Shown here one piece after another: positions 56,425 to 64,000 of a DNA stretch of 64,000 nt. The notes under the pieces are model-generated. The model did not search any database. It was not told the origin of the DNA and worked only from the letters and a program-made list of their open reading frames with translations. Source of the stretch: Woronichinia naegeliana WA131 (GTDB lineage: Bacteria; Cyanobacteriota; Cyanobacteriia; Cyanobacteriales; Microcystaceae); NCBI GenBank assembly GCA_025370055.1, contig CP073041.1, positions 1,984,001-2,048,000 of the forward strand, written 5' to 3'. The position numbers and the translations under genes are program-made. Numbering within the stretch: position 1 is the first letter of the stretch; every line of letters starts with the position of its first letter.

Positions 56425-58329
56425 TCAGAAAACCAAAGCCTTATCCTCCAGAGGATGGTATTCAGACACAATTTGACGCAATTGATCCCCTTCAATCGTT
56501 TCTTGATCAATTAACAGATCTACCAGACGATCCATCAGAAAGCGATTTTCTTCCAAAATGTTTTTGGCTTGCTGGTGGGCAGCTTCCACAATTTGGCGAA
56601 TTTCTAGATCAATGCGAGTGGCAATTTCTTCGGAATATTCGGCCCTGCGCCCCCAATCACCCCCTAGATAGTTATTATCATTTTCCCCTTCCAGGGCCAC
56701 TAACCCTAACTCTGACATTCCCAGGCGCGTGACCATTTGGCGGGCTAAGTAGGTGATTTTCTCTATGTCATTGCTGGCTCCTGTGGTGATTTCGGCTTCT
56801 CCAAAGATCACTTCTTCGGCAACCCGTCCCCCTAATAAACCGGCAATCCGGGCTAAAAGTTGCGATCGCGTAATTAAGCCTTGATCTTCATCCGGCGTAA
56901 ACCAGGTTAACCCCCTGGCCTGTCCCCTGGGAATCAGAGTCACCTTTTCAACCGGATCATGACCCTCATAAATCGTGCCAATTAGAGCATGGCCAACTTC
57001 GTGGTAGGCAATTAAGCGTTTACTTTTGCCATCCACCAGAGGCGTGCCTTCCATACCAGCCACCACCCGATCAATGGCATCATTGATTTCCATCATCGTA
57101 ATGGCTTCTTTGCGACGACGAGCCGTAAAAATCGCCGCTTCATTGAGGACATTGGCTAAATCGGCCCCCGTAAAGCCTGGCGTGCGACGAGCGATCGTGC
57201 CTAAATCCACCTCTGCCTCAATCTTTTTATTCTGGGCGTGAATTTCCAGAATTTTATGACGACCATTGAGGTCTGGATAATCTACGACTACTTGACGGTC
57301 AAAACGTCCCGGACGCAGGAGAGCTAAATCAAGTACATCAGGACGGTTGGTCGCGGCAATGACGATAATACCGGAATTCCCTTCAAAACCGTCCATTTCC
57401 GTTAGCAGTTGATTTAAGGTTTGTTCCCGTTCATCATTACCGCCGCCATAGCCCACTCCCCGTTGACGACCCACTGCATCAATTTCATCAATAAAGACTA
57501 AACAGGGCGCGTTTTCCTTGGCCTTCTTAAATAAGTCTCGTACTCGTGAAGCCCCGACTCCGACAAACATTTCCACAAATTCTGAGCCAGAAATGCTAAA
57601 AAACGGCACACTCGCTTCTCCGGCGATCGCCTTAGCTAAAAGGGTTTTCCCTGTTCCAGGTGGCCCAATCAAAAGAACGCCCCTGGGAATTTTGGCTCCG
57701 ATCGCCGTAAATTTTTCAGGCTGTTTAAGGAAAGTTACCACCTCTTGTAACTCTTCCTTCGCTTCATCAATCCCGGCCACATCATCAAAGCCAATTCCCG
57801 TTTTAGACTCCATCTGGAAGCGAGCGCGGGACTTACCAAAACTCATGGCTTGGCCCGAAATATTGGCAGAACGGCGGATTACCATGACCACCAAACCAAT
57901 CAGAATCGCCACAATAAAAACATGGGTTAATAGACTCACTAAGGCCGAATTATCTGCCGTGTGCCGGATCCCCCAATTGACCTGACTATTTTTGAGTACT
58001 TCAACCAGTTCAGGATTGTTTTTAAATAGTCTTACTGTCTTTGGATCACTATTGGCCGGTTGATTCTTCAGCGTTACTTTCGCTTTTTGTAGCATCGGAT
58101 CGATTTCGACCTTAGCCACCTGACCGCTCTTGATATCCTTGACCAGTTCTCCATAGGTCATCGTATGGCTATCGGCGGGTGGGTCGATAGTTTTTGGTTT
58201 TTCCTGGGCCAGACTGGGTGTCGCCGTCAGGAAAGTCGGCACCAGTAAAACACTAATCAGCCATCGATGCCAAAAACGGTTTGAGCTAATAGAACGAAAT
58301 AACTGACCTTGAGCAAAACCTTTCATCAT
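56425..58329 (-). CDS. ftsH: ATP-dependent zinc metalloprotease FtsH
   Basis: A 634-residue membrane AAA protease. N-terminal membrane segments near residues 22-38 and 130-151 flank a lumenal or periplasmic domain. Walker A GPPGTGKT at 222-229, Walker B LVFIDEID at 277-284, second region of homology [19 protein letters not shown] and the zinc site HEVGH at 443-447. Cyanobacterial FtsH complexes degrade damaged membrane proteins, including D1 in photosystem II repair. Which of the four paralogues this is cannot be told; the TATPSLAQ ending of the first hydrophobic stretch looks like a cleavable signal. The start may be the second Met (58326). Confidence 0.95.
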   Translation of the reverse strand: MMKGFAQGQLFRSISSNRFWHRWLISVLLVPTFLTATPSLAQEKPKTIDPPADSHTMTYGELVKDIKSGQVAKVEIDPMLQKAKVTLKNQPANSDPKTVRLFKNNPELVEVLKNSQVNWGIRHTADNSALVSLLTHVFIVAILIGLVVMVIRRSANISGQAMSFGKSRARFQMESKTGIGFDDVAGIDEAKEELQEVVTFLKQPEKFTAIGAKIPRGVLLIGPPGTGKTLLAKAIAGEASVPFFSISGSEFVEMFVGVGASRVRDLFKKAKENAPCLVFIDEIDAVGRQRGVGYGGGNDEREQTLNQLLTEMDGFEGNSGIIVIAATNRPDVLDLALLRPGRFDRQVVVDYPDLNGRHKILEIHAQNKKIEAEVDLGTIARRTPGFTGADLANVLNEAAIFTARRRKEAITMMEINDAIDRVVAGMEGTPLVDGKSKRLIAYHEVGHALIGTIYEGHDPVEKVTLIPRGQARGLTWFTPDEDQGLITRSQLLARIAGLLGGRVAEEVIFGEAEITTGASNDIEKITYLARQMVTRLGMSELGLVALEGENDNNYLGGDWGRRAEYSEEIATRIDLEIRQIVEAAHQQAKNILEENRFLMDRLVDLLIDQETIEGDQLRQIVSEYHPLEDKALVF

Positions 58330-58461
58330 CTAACCGTAAGGGAAAATGTCATTGCCTTTATGATAACCTGCTCAGAAAATTGGGGAGAGAGATTTAAGAT
58401 AGCCCTATTTCTCTTTGGTATGGAGCGATATTTGTACTGACTTTTCTGAGACAAGGCCAAA

Positions 58462-58716
58462 CTATTCTGTGCGATCCACACTGCCAAAGAAAATCGGTTC
58501 CACACGGATGGCAAGAATAGTGGCAGGGCGAACTACCATATATTCCCCTTGAATATTTTTGATCGGAACAGTAATAAATTCCTGGGAATCATATTTCGGC
58601 ACAACGTCTTTGCTGTACCATTGTTGGAATTCTTGAATATTGGTAAACCTTACCTCTTCCCGATGACCACCGGCCAAGAGAAGATGGATCGCATATTCGT
58701 CTGGTTTTTTCGGCAT
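58462..58716 (-). CDS. Conserved cyanobacterial hypothetical protein
   Basis: An 84-residue protein if started at MPKKPDEYAIHLLLAGGHRE; the longer open frame adds 17 residues without support. It appears to be a small soluble alpha/beta protein (VRFTNIQEFQQWYSKDVVPK, then ITVPIKNIQGEYMVVRPATI). I have no functional name for it. It precedes ftsH by about 130 bases on the same strand. Confidence 0.6.
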   Translation of the reverse strand: MPKKPDEYAIHLLLAGGHREEVRFTNIQEFQQWYSKDVVPKYDSQEFITVPIKNIQGEYMVVRPATILAIRVEPIFFGSVDRTE

Positions 58717-58853
58717 CGTTAATCCCGATAACGCTTTGCTTACGATTATGACGGATCGGGGGAGCAATTTGAACTGGGATCAGTGAGTTTCCGATCAACT
58801 AGAGAGCCTGGCTGTTTATTGATCCCCAGAGAGTTTTGATCGTTAGCAAATTT

Positions 58854-59279
58854 TTAACAATATTGACTAATATCTTCACCTAACTGATCAGCAAGATAGG
58901 ATAGGGCCCGGAAGCGCAGCATCATCAACTCATCGTAAAAAGGATTTAGCTTACAGAGAGGCGGAATAGTAAGTACTGTTCGTCCCCCAAAGGTAATTTT
59001 TCGGGCAAAGGGACATTGGGCAGGGATCAGTTGACAAAGACGATGGGCTAGAGCAGGGCTAACAACTTCTAGGTTATTCAGGTAGTTCCTGATGGGCATC
59101 AACAGAGGGGGAAAGAATGAATGGGGAAGTGATGAAGTTGAAGACTGACAGGGGGGAGAATCCATTAGCCAGGTCGTAAAGATTAAATGGCGAATGGTTT
59201 GATCGCTAACACTCATGGGGGTTGATCTCACTTGAAATTGTGGAGTCAGAGACAATTCTAGAAACAAATGATTTGACAA
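58854..59279 (-). CDS. Mo-dependent nitrogenase C-terminal-domain protein
   Basis: A 120-141 residue protein whose C-terminal half matches the Mo-dependent nitrogenase C-terminal domain: HRLCQLIPAQCPFARKITFG, IPPLCKLNPFYDELMMLRF, then RALSYLADQLGEDISQYC. Despite the domain name, it is a stand-alone protein widespread in cyanobacteria, including non-fixers, with unknown function. The likely start is MSVSDQTIRHLIF at 59216. The Cys and Pro pattern suggests metal or protein binding (inference). Confidence 0.75.
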   Translation of the reverse strand: MSNHLFLELSLTPQFQVRSTPMSVSDQTIRHLIFTTWLMDSPPCQSSTSSLPHSFFPPLLMPIRNYLNNLEVVSPALAHRLCQLIPAQCPFARKITFGGRTVLTIPPLCKLNPFYDELMMLRFRALSYLADQLGEDISQYC

Positions 59280-59607
59280 AAATCAGAAATGTGAGGAAAA
59301 GATTATTGTCCTTTCTGGTGATAGCACAAAGTTCTCGGAAAAAGTCAGAAAAGCTCGACTTAGTGAGAAAAACTCATCATTGAGGGGGTAAGGATAGAAA
59401 AAGTGCTATAGCAGATAATCATTATTAGCTTAGAGTTGCCTCTTTCCTTTGATCATGGCCTAGCTTGCCGGCGACGGAAGTGAGATAGATCACCAACAGA
59501 TAGTTAATTTAGATAGGGCAGGGTGTAGGCGATCGCTTTACGGGAAAGAGGTTTGACCCTTGTGTATCAACTTTGAGAATTCCAGACGGGGGTGAATATC
59601 GCTATAT
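59280..59607. other. Gene-free stretch between the Mo-nitro_C gene and ridA
   Basis: About 330 bases with a HIP1-like GGCGATCGCTTT; no gene or hairpin of note. Confidence 0.5.
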
Positions 59608-60000
59608 TTAATCGGGGATAACCGCAATGCAGTCAATTTCGACCCAAACATCCTTGGGCAGTCGTGCCACTTCTACACAGGCCCGGGCTGGAGCGGTTGC
59701 TTCCTCAAAATAGGTGGCATAAACCTGATTCATCGCGACAAAATGCCCTAAATCTTGGAGAAAAACTGTAGTTTTAACGACATCAGACCAGGTGGCTCCT
59801 GCTTGGGTCAAAATGGCCTCTAGATTAGCCATGACCTGTTGGGTTTGTTGCCCAATGTCTTCTTTACCAATAATTTCGCCACTGTGAGGATCCAGGGGAA
59901 TCTGACCTGCAACAAATAACAGTTTTCCCTGGACTGCGATCGCTTGATTGTAGGGGCCAACGGGAGCAGGGGCTTGGGTGGTTTGAATAATTTCTTTCAT
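59608..60000 (-). CDS. ridA: RidA-family enamine/imine deaminase
   Basis: A 130-residue RidA (YjgF/UK114) protein: MKEIIQTTQAPAPVGPYNQA, LLFVAGQIPLDPHSGEIIG and the active-site Arg in PARACVEVARLP, with the final Glu in WVEIDCIAV. It hydrolyses reactive 2-aminoacrylate formed by pyridoxal-phosphate enzymes. Length and all key residues are standard. It is monocistronic, divergent from moeB. Confidence 0.95.
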   Translation of the reverse strand: MKEIIQTTQAPAPVGPYNQAIAVQGKLLFVAGQIPLDPHSGEIIGKEDIGQQTQQVMANLEAILTQAGATWSDVVKTTVFLQDLGHFVAMNQVYATYFEEATAPARACVEVARLPKDVWVEIDCIAVIPD

Positions 60001-60227
60001 GATTGATTCAGATGAGAAAAAAAGGAAACAACGGGTAAGGCGATCGCTTCAGAGGGCATTCGGTTTCCCAGTGTTTGGTTCTACCAGACGGCGATCGTGA
60101 AATGAATGGCAAACCTTGACCAGTTACTAAACTTCACATTAAATCCCGTCCGAACCGAAAACAAAAGCTTTACAATTAAATATTTGCTGCGGTTGTTACC
60201 GAAGATGCTCCCCCGTAGGCAACATTT

Positions 60228-61400
60228 ATGCTTAATCCAAACTTGACGGAGATTGAACTCTCTAAAGACGACTACCAACGTTATTCCCGCCACATTATCT
60301 TGCCAGAAGTTGGGCTGGACGGACAAAAACGGATCAAGGCCGCCAGTGTACTCTGCGTGGGTACGGGTGGACTGGGTTCGCCTCTTTTATTATATTTAGC
60401 AGCGGCCGGGGTAGGCCGCATTGGCATTGTGGATTTTGACATTGTTGACCACTCCAATCTGCAACGTCAAATTATTCATGGAACCTCCTGGGTCGGTAAG
60501 CCTAAAATTGAATCGGCCAAAAATCGGATTTTAGAAATTAATCCCTACTGTCAGGTGGACTTGTACGAAACCCAACTCAGTTCCGTTAATGCTCTAGAGA
60601 TTATCAAACCCTACGATATCGTGATTGATGGTACAGATAATTTCCCCACCCGTTATCTGACCAATGATGCCTGTGTTTTATTGGATAAACCCAATATTTA
60701 CGGTTCTATCTTCCGTTTTGAAGGCCAAGCCACTGTCTTTAACTATCAGGGTGGCCCCAACTACCGCGATCTTTATCCCGAACCACCACCACCAGGCATG
60801 GTTCCTTCCTGTGCGGAGGGAGGGGTTCTAGGCGTATTACCAGGAATTGTGGGAACGATCCAAGCCACAGAAGCGATCAAAATTATTTTGGGTGCTCCCC
60901 ATACCCTCAGTGGCCGTCTCCTCCTTTTCAATGCCTGGGAGATGAAGTTTCGGGAATTAAAACTGCGACCCGATCCTGAACGTCCCGTGATCACAGAACT
61001 GATTGATTATGAACAATTCTGTGGCATTCCCCAGGCTAAAGCCGCCGAAGCCGCCGAAAAATCTGCCTTAGCCGAAATGACCGTTTTGGAGTTAAAAGCC
61101 TTAATAGACAATGGGCCCCAGGACTTTGTGCTCATTGATGTTCGTAATCCCAATGAATATGACATTGCTCGTATTCCAGGTTCGGTACTGATTCCCTTAC
61201 CCGACATTGAAAAAGGGCCAGGAGTTGAGAAAGTACGAGAATTACTGAACGGTCATCGTCTCATTGCTCACTGTAAGATGGGGGGGCGATCGGCCAAAGC
61301 CTTGTCTATTCTCAAGGAAGCGGGCATTGAAGGGATTAATGTCAAAGGTGGCATTAGTGCCTGGAGCCAAGAAGTTGATCCTAGTGTGACTCAGTATTAA
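60228..61400 (+). CDS. moeB: Molybdopterin-synthase adenylyltransferase with rhodanese domain
   Basis: A 390-residue E1-like protein. The ThiF/MoeB fold has VGTGGLGSPLLLYLAAAGVG (ATP site, residues 44-63), VIDGTDNFPTRY, and the Cys195 in PSCAEGGVLG. A rhodanese domain (about 285-385) carries the active-site Cys349 in AHCKMGGRS. It activates the C-terminal Gly of MoaD/ThiS-like proteins for sulfur transfer. The CxxC pairs that bind zinc in E. coli MoeB are absent, common in this cyanobacterial type. Linked logically, not physically, to moaE. Confidence 0.9.
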   Translation: MLNPNLTEIELSKDDYQRYSRHIILPEVGLDGQKRIKAASVLCVGTGGLGSPLLLYLAAAGVGRIGIVDFDIVDHSNLQRQIIHGTSWVGKPKIESAKNRILEINPYCQVDLYETQLSSVNALEIIKPYDIVIDGTDNFPTRYLTNDACVLLDKPNIYGSIFRFEGQATVFNYQGGPNYRDLYPEPPPPGMVPSCAEGGVLGVLPGIVGTIQATEAIKIILGAPHTLSGRLLLFNAWEMKFRELKLRPDPERPVITELIDYEQFCGIPQAKAAEAAEKSALAEMTVLELKALIDNGPQDFVLIDVRNPNEYDIARIPGSVLIPLPDIEKGPGVEKVRELLNGHRLIAHCKMGGRSAKALSILKEAGIEGINVKGGISAWSQEVDPSVTQY

Positions 61401-61446
61401 TCTGTTGGGCTTGGGAATTTTAGGAGGTTGGCTCAGTCCCTGTTTT

Positions 61447-61474
61447 AGGGAAATCTAGCTTCCCTGCTTTTTTT
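61447..61474 (+). terminator. Intrinsic terminator after moeB
   Basis: Stem AGGGAA / TTCCCT with loop ATCTAGC, followed by GCTTTTTTT. Located about 50 bases after the moeB stop. Confidence 0.75.
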
Positions 61475-61726
61475 GAGCTTGGCGTTTGAGCTTGGCGATC
61501 GCAGTTATCTCTCAAACCCAAGCTTGCCGAATGTCCCTTAGACTCGTTACACTGCTTAAAAATATCCTCACTTTCAAGGGATAATAGAAAAAATCTAACG
61601 CTGTCAGCCTTCTGCTTTTAACCTAAAGGTAGAAACTCGCAACGCATTGTCACGTAACTAAATCACTCAATTTAGTAAAGCGTCTCTAAAGACACTAAAA
61701 ATTATCCGTTACTAGAAGGAGCGCCA
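61475..61726. promoter_or_regulatory. psbB upstream region
   Basis: About 250 bases before psbB with no gene. It must hold the psbB promoter and leader, but I could not pick out -35/-10 boxes with confidence. The ribosome site GAAGGAG lies seven bases before the ATG. Confidence 0.5.
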
Positions 61727-63253
61727 ATGGGACTACCTTGGTATCGAGTTCACACCGTTGTCCTGAATGATCCAGGACGTTTAATTTCTGTTCACCTCAT
61801 GCACACTGCTCTGGTAGCAGGTTGGGCTGGTTCAATGGCTCTCTATGAGCTAGCTATTTTTGATCCCAGCGATGCGGTTCTAAACCCCATGTGGCGACAA
61901 GGGATGTTTGTTCTTCCCTTCATGGCACGTCTGGGCGTAACTTCCTCCTGGGGAGGATGGAGCGTCACCGGAGAAACCGGAGTTGATCCTGGCTTCTGGT
62001 CTTTTGAAGGCGTAGCGGCTGCCCATATTGTTCTTTCTGGTTTGCTCTTTTTAGCGGCTGTTTGGCACTGGGTATTTTGGGATTTAGAACTCTTTGTCGA
62101 TCCTCGCACTGGTGAATCGGCGCTGGATTTACCCAAAATGTTTGGGATTCACCTGTTCTTATCTGGTCTTCTCTGTTTTGGCTTTGGAGCTTTCCACCTC
62201 ACTGGGGTGTGGGGCCCCGGAATGTGGGTCTCTGATCCCTATGGTCTGACGGGCCATGTTCAACCCGTTGCACCGGAGTGGGGGCCATCGGGCTTTAACC
62301 CCTTTAATCCAGGGGGTGTGGTTGCTCACCATATTGCAGCAGGAATTGTTGGTATTATTGCAGGTCTATTCCACTTAACAGTGCGTCCTCCTGAACGGCT
62401 CTATAAAGCCCTGAAAATGGGAAATATTGAAACCGTACTTTCCAGTAGTATTGCGGCAGTTTTCTTTGCTGCTTTTGTCGTCGCGGGAACCATGTGGTAT
62501 GGCAATGCCACCACTCCGATCGAACTCTTTGGCCCGACCCGTTATCAATGGGATAAGGGCTATTTCCAAGCAGAGATTCAACATCGTGTTGACGTGAAGC
62601 TGGCTGAAGGGGCTTCTCTGTCAGAGGCTTGGTCAACTATTCCTGAAAAACTCGCTTTCTATGATTATGTGGGTAATAGCCCTGCTAAGGGAGGATTATT
62701 CCGTACTGGAGCGATGGATAGTGGAGATGGTATTGCGAAAACCTGGGCAGGCCACCCTGTTTTCAAAGATAAAGAAGGTCGGGAATTAACCGTGCGTCGG
62801 ATGCCCAACTTCTTTGAAACTTTCCCCATTATCATGACTGATGCGGATGGCGTGGTTCGTGCTGATATTCCCTTCCGTCGTGCAGAATCGAAATTCTCGG
62901 TTGAACAAACCGGCGTAACCGTTTCTGTCTATGGTGGTGAATTAGATGGTCAAACCTTCTCTGACGCTTCTTCTGTGAAGAAATTTGCCCGTAAAGCTCA
63001 GTTAGGGGAAGCTTTCGACTTTGACCGCGAAACTCTCAACTCGGATGGGGTATTCCGCACTAGCCCTCGTGGTTGGTTTACCTTTGGTCACGCAGTATTT
63101 GCGTTGCTGTTCTTCTTTGGCCATATTTGGCATGGTTCTCGGACTATTTTCCGCGATGTATTTGCCGGTGTGGAAATTGAGGAAGAACAAGTGGAATGGG
63201 GTCTGTTCCAGAAAGTGGGTGATAAGACCACTCGTACGAGTAGTGAAGCTTAA
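61727..63253 (+). CDS. psbB: Photosystem II CP47 chlorophyll apoprotein
   Basis: A 508-residue protein of the normal length, beginning [20 protein letters not shown]. Six membrane helices with paired histidines ([44 protein letters not shown]) bind chlorophyll. The large lumenal loop between helices 5 and 6 includes [13 protein letters not shown] and [20 protein letters not shown] marks helix 6. CP47 is the inner antenna that binds the reaction centre on the D2 side. psbT, which often follows, is not seen within 400 bases. Confidence 0.98.
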   Translation: MGLPWYRVHTVVLNDPGRLISVHLMHTALVAGWAGSMALYELAIFDPSDAVLNPMWRQGMFVLPFMARLGVTSSWGGWSVTGETGVDPGFWSFEGVAAAHIVLSGLLFLAAVWHWVFWDLELFVDPRTGESALDLPKMFGIHLFLSGLLCFGFGAFHLTGVWGPGMWVSDPYGLTGHVQPVAPEWGPSGFNPFNPGGVVAHHIAAGIVGIIAGLFHLTVRPPERLYKALKMGNIETVLSSSIAAVFFAAFVVAGTMWYGNATTPIELFGPTRYQWDKGYFQAEIQHRVDVKLAEGASLSEAWSTIPEKLAFYDYVGNSPAKGGLFRTGAMDSGDGIAKTWAGHPVFKDKEGRELTVRRMPNFFETFPIIMTDADGVVRADIPFRRAESKFSVEQTGVTVSVYGGELDGQTFSDASSVKKFARKAQLGEAFDFDRETLNSDGVFRTSPRGWFTFGHAVFALLFFFGHIWHGSRTIFRDVFAGVEIEEEQVEWGLFQKVGDKTTRTSSEA

Positions 63254-63340
63254 TTTTCTAACTTGAGGTGAATATCCTCAACTAGGGATAGTAATCTGAA
63301 TGTGGGTTGCTGTCCCTTTTCTTTGAACATTTTTTAGTTA

Positions 63341-63396
63341 GGGTCTGCTGAAAAAGTCAACAAAACGAACCTAGAGGGTGCGAACTCTAATTGATA
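63341..63396. mobile_element. Relic of two mobile-element ends
   Basis: Positions 63341-63375 (GGGTCTGCTGAAAAAGTCAA then CAAAACGAACCTAGA) match the right end of the 210-bp MITE in reverse. Immediately after, GGGTGCGAACTCTAATTGAT (63376-63395) matches an ISKra4-type end. Neither element is complete. The flank after the second end, up to about 63640, shows no gene. Confidence 0.6.
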
Positions 63397-63693
63397 AAAT
63401 AACTATTTTAGCGGCATTAATTGCAGGAGCAGCTAAGTTATTTGGCGTATTACCCAAAGGTTAACTTTTGAAACGAGAGGCAATCGCGGTTTCAATAGAT
63501 AACGGAGGTTTAGAACATCACCCTCTATGCGATATTGGTGTGGCAATTTACCCTTTAGCCTAGTGGACGAGGGAAATTTTTATCGGTAGCGGCGATCAAT
63601 CAATAGGATAATAAAGGATGCACCTGAGCGATCGCGCCATTCAGCCCCAAGTCAATGTCAAACTTATCAAAACCTATCAAAGGAGATGCTAAT

Positions 63694-64000
63694 TTGGTTA
63701 GCCCAGCCTCTTTTAAAACCACAAAATCAGAAGAAATTTTTGCTGCTGCTCAAGCCCTAATGCCAGGGGGGGTTAGCTCTCCAGTACGAGCCTTTAAATC
63801 CGTTGGTGGTCAGCCCATCGTTTTTGATCGAGTCGCAGGAGCTAATATTTGGGATGTGGATGGTAACGAATATATCGATTATGTGGGCACTTGGGGGCCA
63901 GCCATTTGTGGCCATGCCCATCCCGAAGTCATTGCCGCCCTACAAAATGCCCTGAGCAAGGGAACCAGTTTTGGTGCACCTTGCCTCCAAGAAAACATCC
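63694..64000 (+). CDS. hemL: Glutamate-1-semialdehyde 2,1-aminomutase, 5' part
   Basis: The first 102 codons of hemL, cut by the window end. TTG at 63694 with an AGGAGA ribosome site gives [20 protein letters not shown], then [18 protein letters not shown] and [20 protein letters not shown], both standard for this pyridoxal-phosphate enzyme. It makes 5-aminolevulinate, the first committed precursor of chlorophyll, haem and bilins. No ATG in frame fits better. Confidence 0.92.
   Translation, partial: MVSPASFKTTKSEEIFAAAQALMPGGVSSPVRAFKSVGGQPIVFDRVAGANIWDVDGNEYIDYVGTWGPAICGHAHPEVIAALQNALSKGTSFGAPCLQENI

Noticed and set aside
63254..63340. psbT after psbB
   Set aside because: No short membrane-peptide frame with the psbT start was found in the spacer.
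1..64000. CRISPR array
   Set aside because: No run of regularly spaced identical repeats of 25-40 bases and no cas-like gene was seen.
1..64000. tRNA or rRNA genes
   Set aside because: No cloverleaf with a T-arm GTTCRANYC and matching acceptor was recognised by eye; a covariance-model search was not possible here.

Overview
The window comes from a cyanobacterium. It carries chlB (dark-operative protochlorophyllide reductase), psbB (photosystem II CP47), the start of hemL, btpA, a DUF3593 protein, a cyanoexosortase locus and very many GCGATCGC (HIP1) palindromes. The heavy load of nested insertion sequences, MITEs and toxin-antitoxin modules recalls bloom-forming colonial Chroococcales such as Microcystis or Woronichinia, but the genus cannot be fixed from this sequence.

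Layout. 1-4.5 kb: toxin-antitoxin territory (two hicBA copies, a DUF2442 gene, a RelE-like pair, and the wreck of a papain-fold toxin with its neighbour, split by an ISKra4-like element). 4.5-10.4 kb: a nest of one IS5-like element inserted in another copy of itself, with an IS4/IS50-like element inside that and a further fragment behind. 10.4-13.4 kb: four tandem Uma2 nuclease genes separated by hicB remnants. 13.5-19.7 kb: DUF3593, a Deg/HtrA protease, a frameshifted proline-rich membrane protein, a PspA-like protein, cyanoexosortase A, its associated protein and an HpsJ-like protein. A PEP-CTERM protein, the expected exosortase substrate, follows at 19.9 kb, then a dead duplicate of the hpsJ 3' end carrying a 210-bp MITE. 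22-27.7 kb: a dehydrogenase-like gene and an IS607-type element (serine recombinase plus TnpB) wrecked by an IS5-like copy that itself contains another IS. 28-38 kb: housekeeping genes (btpA, mltA, moaE, a pair of M16 peptidases, chlB) interrupted by a MITE/IS tandem. 39-44.7 kb: an accessory island with a VapBC-like pair, DUF433, DUF2442, a GC-rich HAD phosphatase overlapping a SLOG-domain multidomain protein, and a fatty-acid hydroxylase flanked by a duplicated ribF 3' end. 44.8-64 kb: ribF, livF, a ferredoxin, an IS605 relic, a two-component gene cluster, a glycosyltransferase group, ftsH, small conserved genes, ridA, moeB, psbB and the 5' part of hemL.

How it fits together. The 16.6-20.5 kb genes form a protein-sorting and surface-export module (exosortase, accessory protein, candidate substrate), with polysaccharide-type glycosyltransferases at 52-56 kb. 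moaE and moeB belong to molybdopterin synthesis; chlB, hemL, psbB and btpA belong to tetrapyrrole synthesis and photosystem biogenesis. The most unusual locus is the HAD-SLOG operon at 41.0-43.1 kb, where a sharp GC break inside one reading frame suggests that an imported nucleotide-signal sensor was joined to a cyanobacterial adaptor tail. A second theme is mobile DNA: the IS5-like element and the 210-bp MITE share ends and a 6-bp TANNTA target, shown by several target duplications and one preserved empty site.
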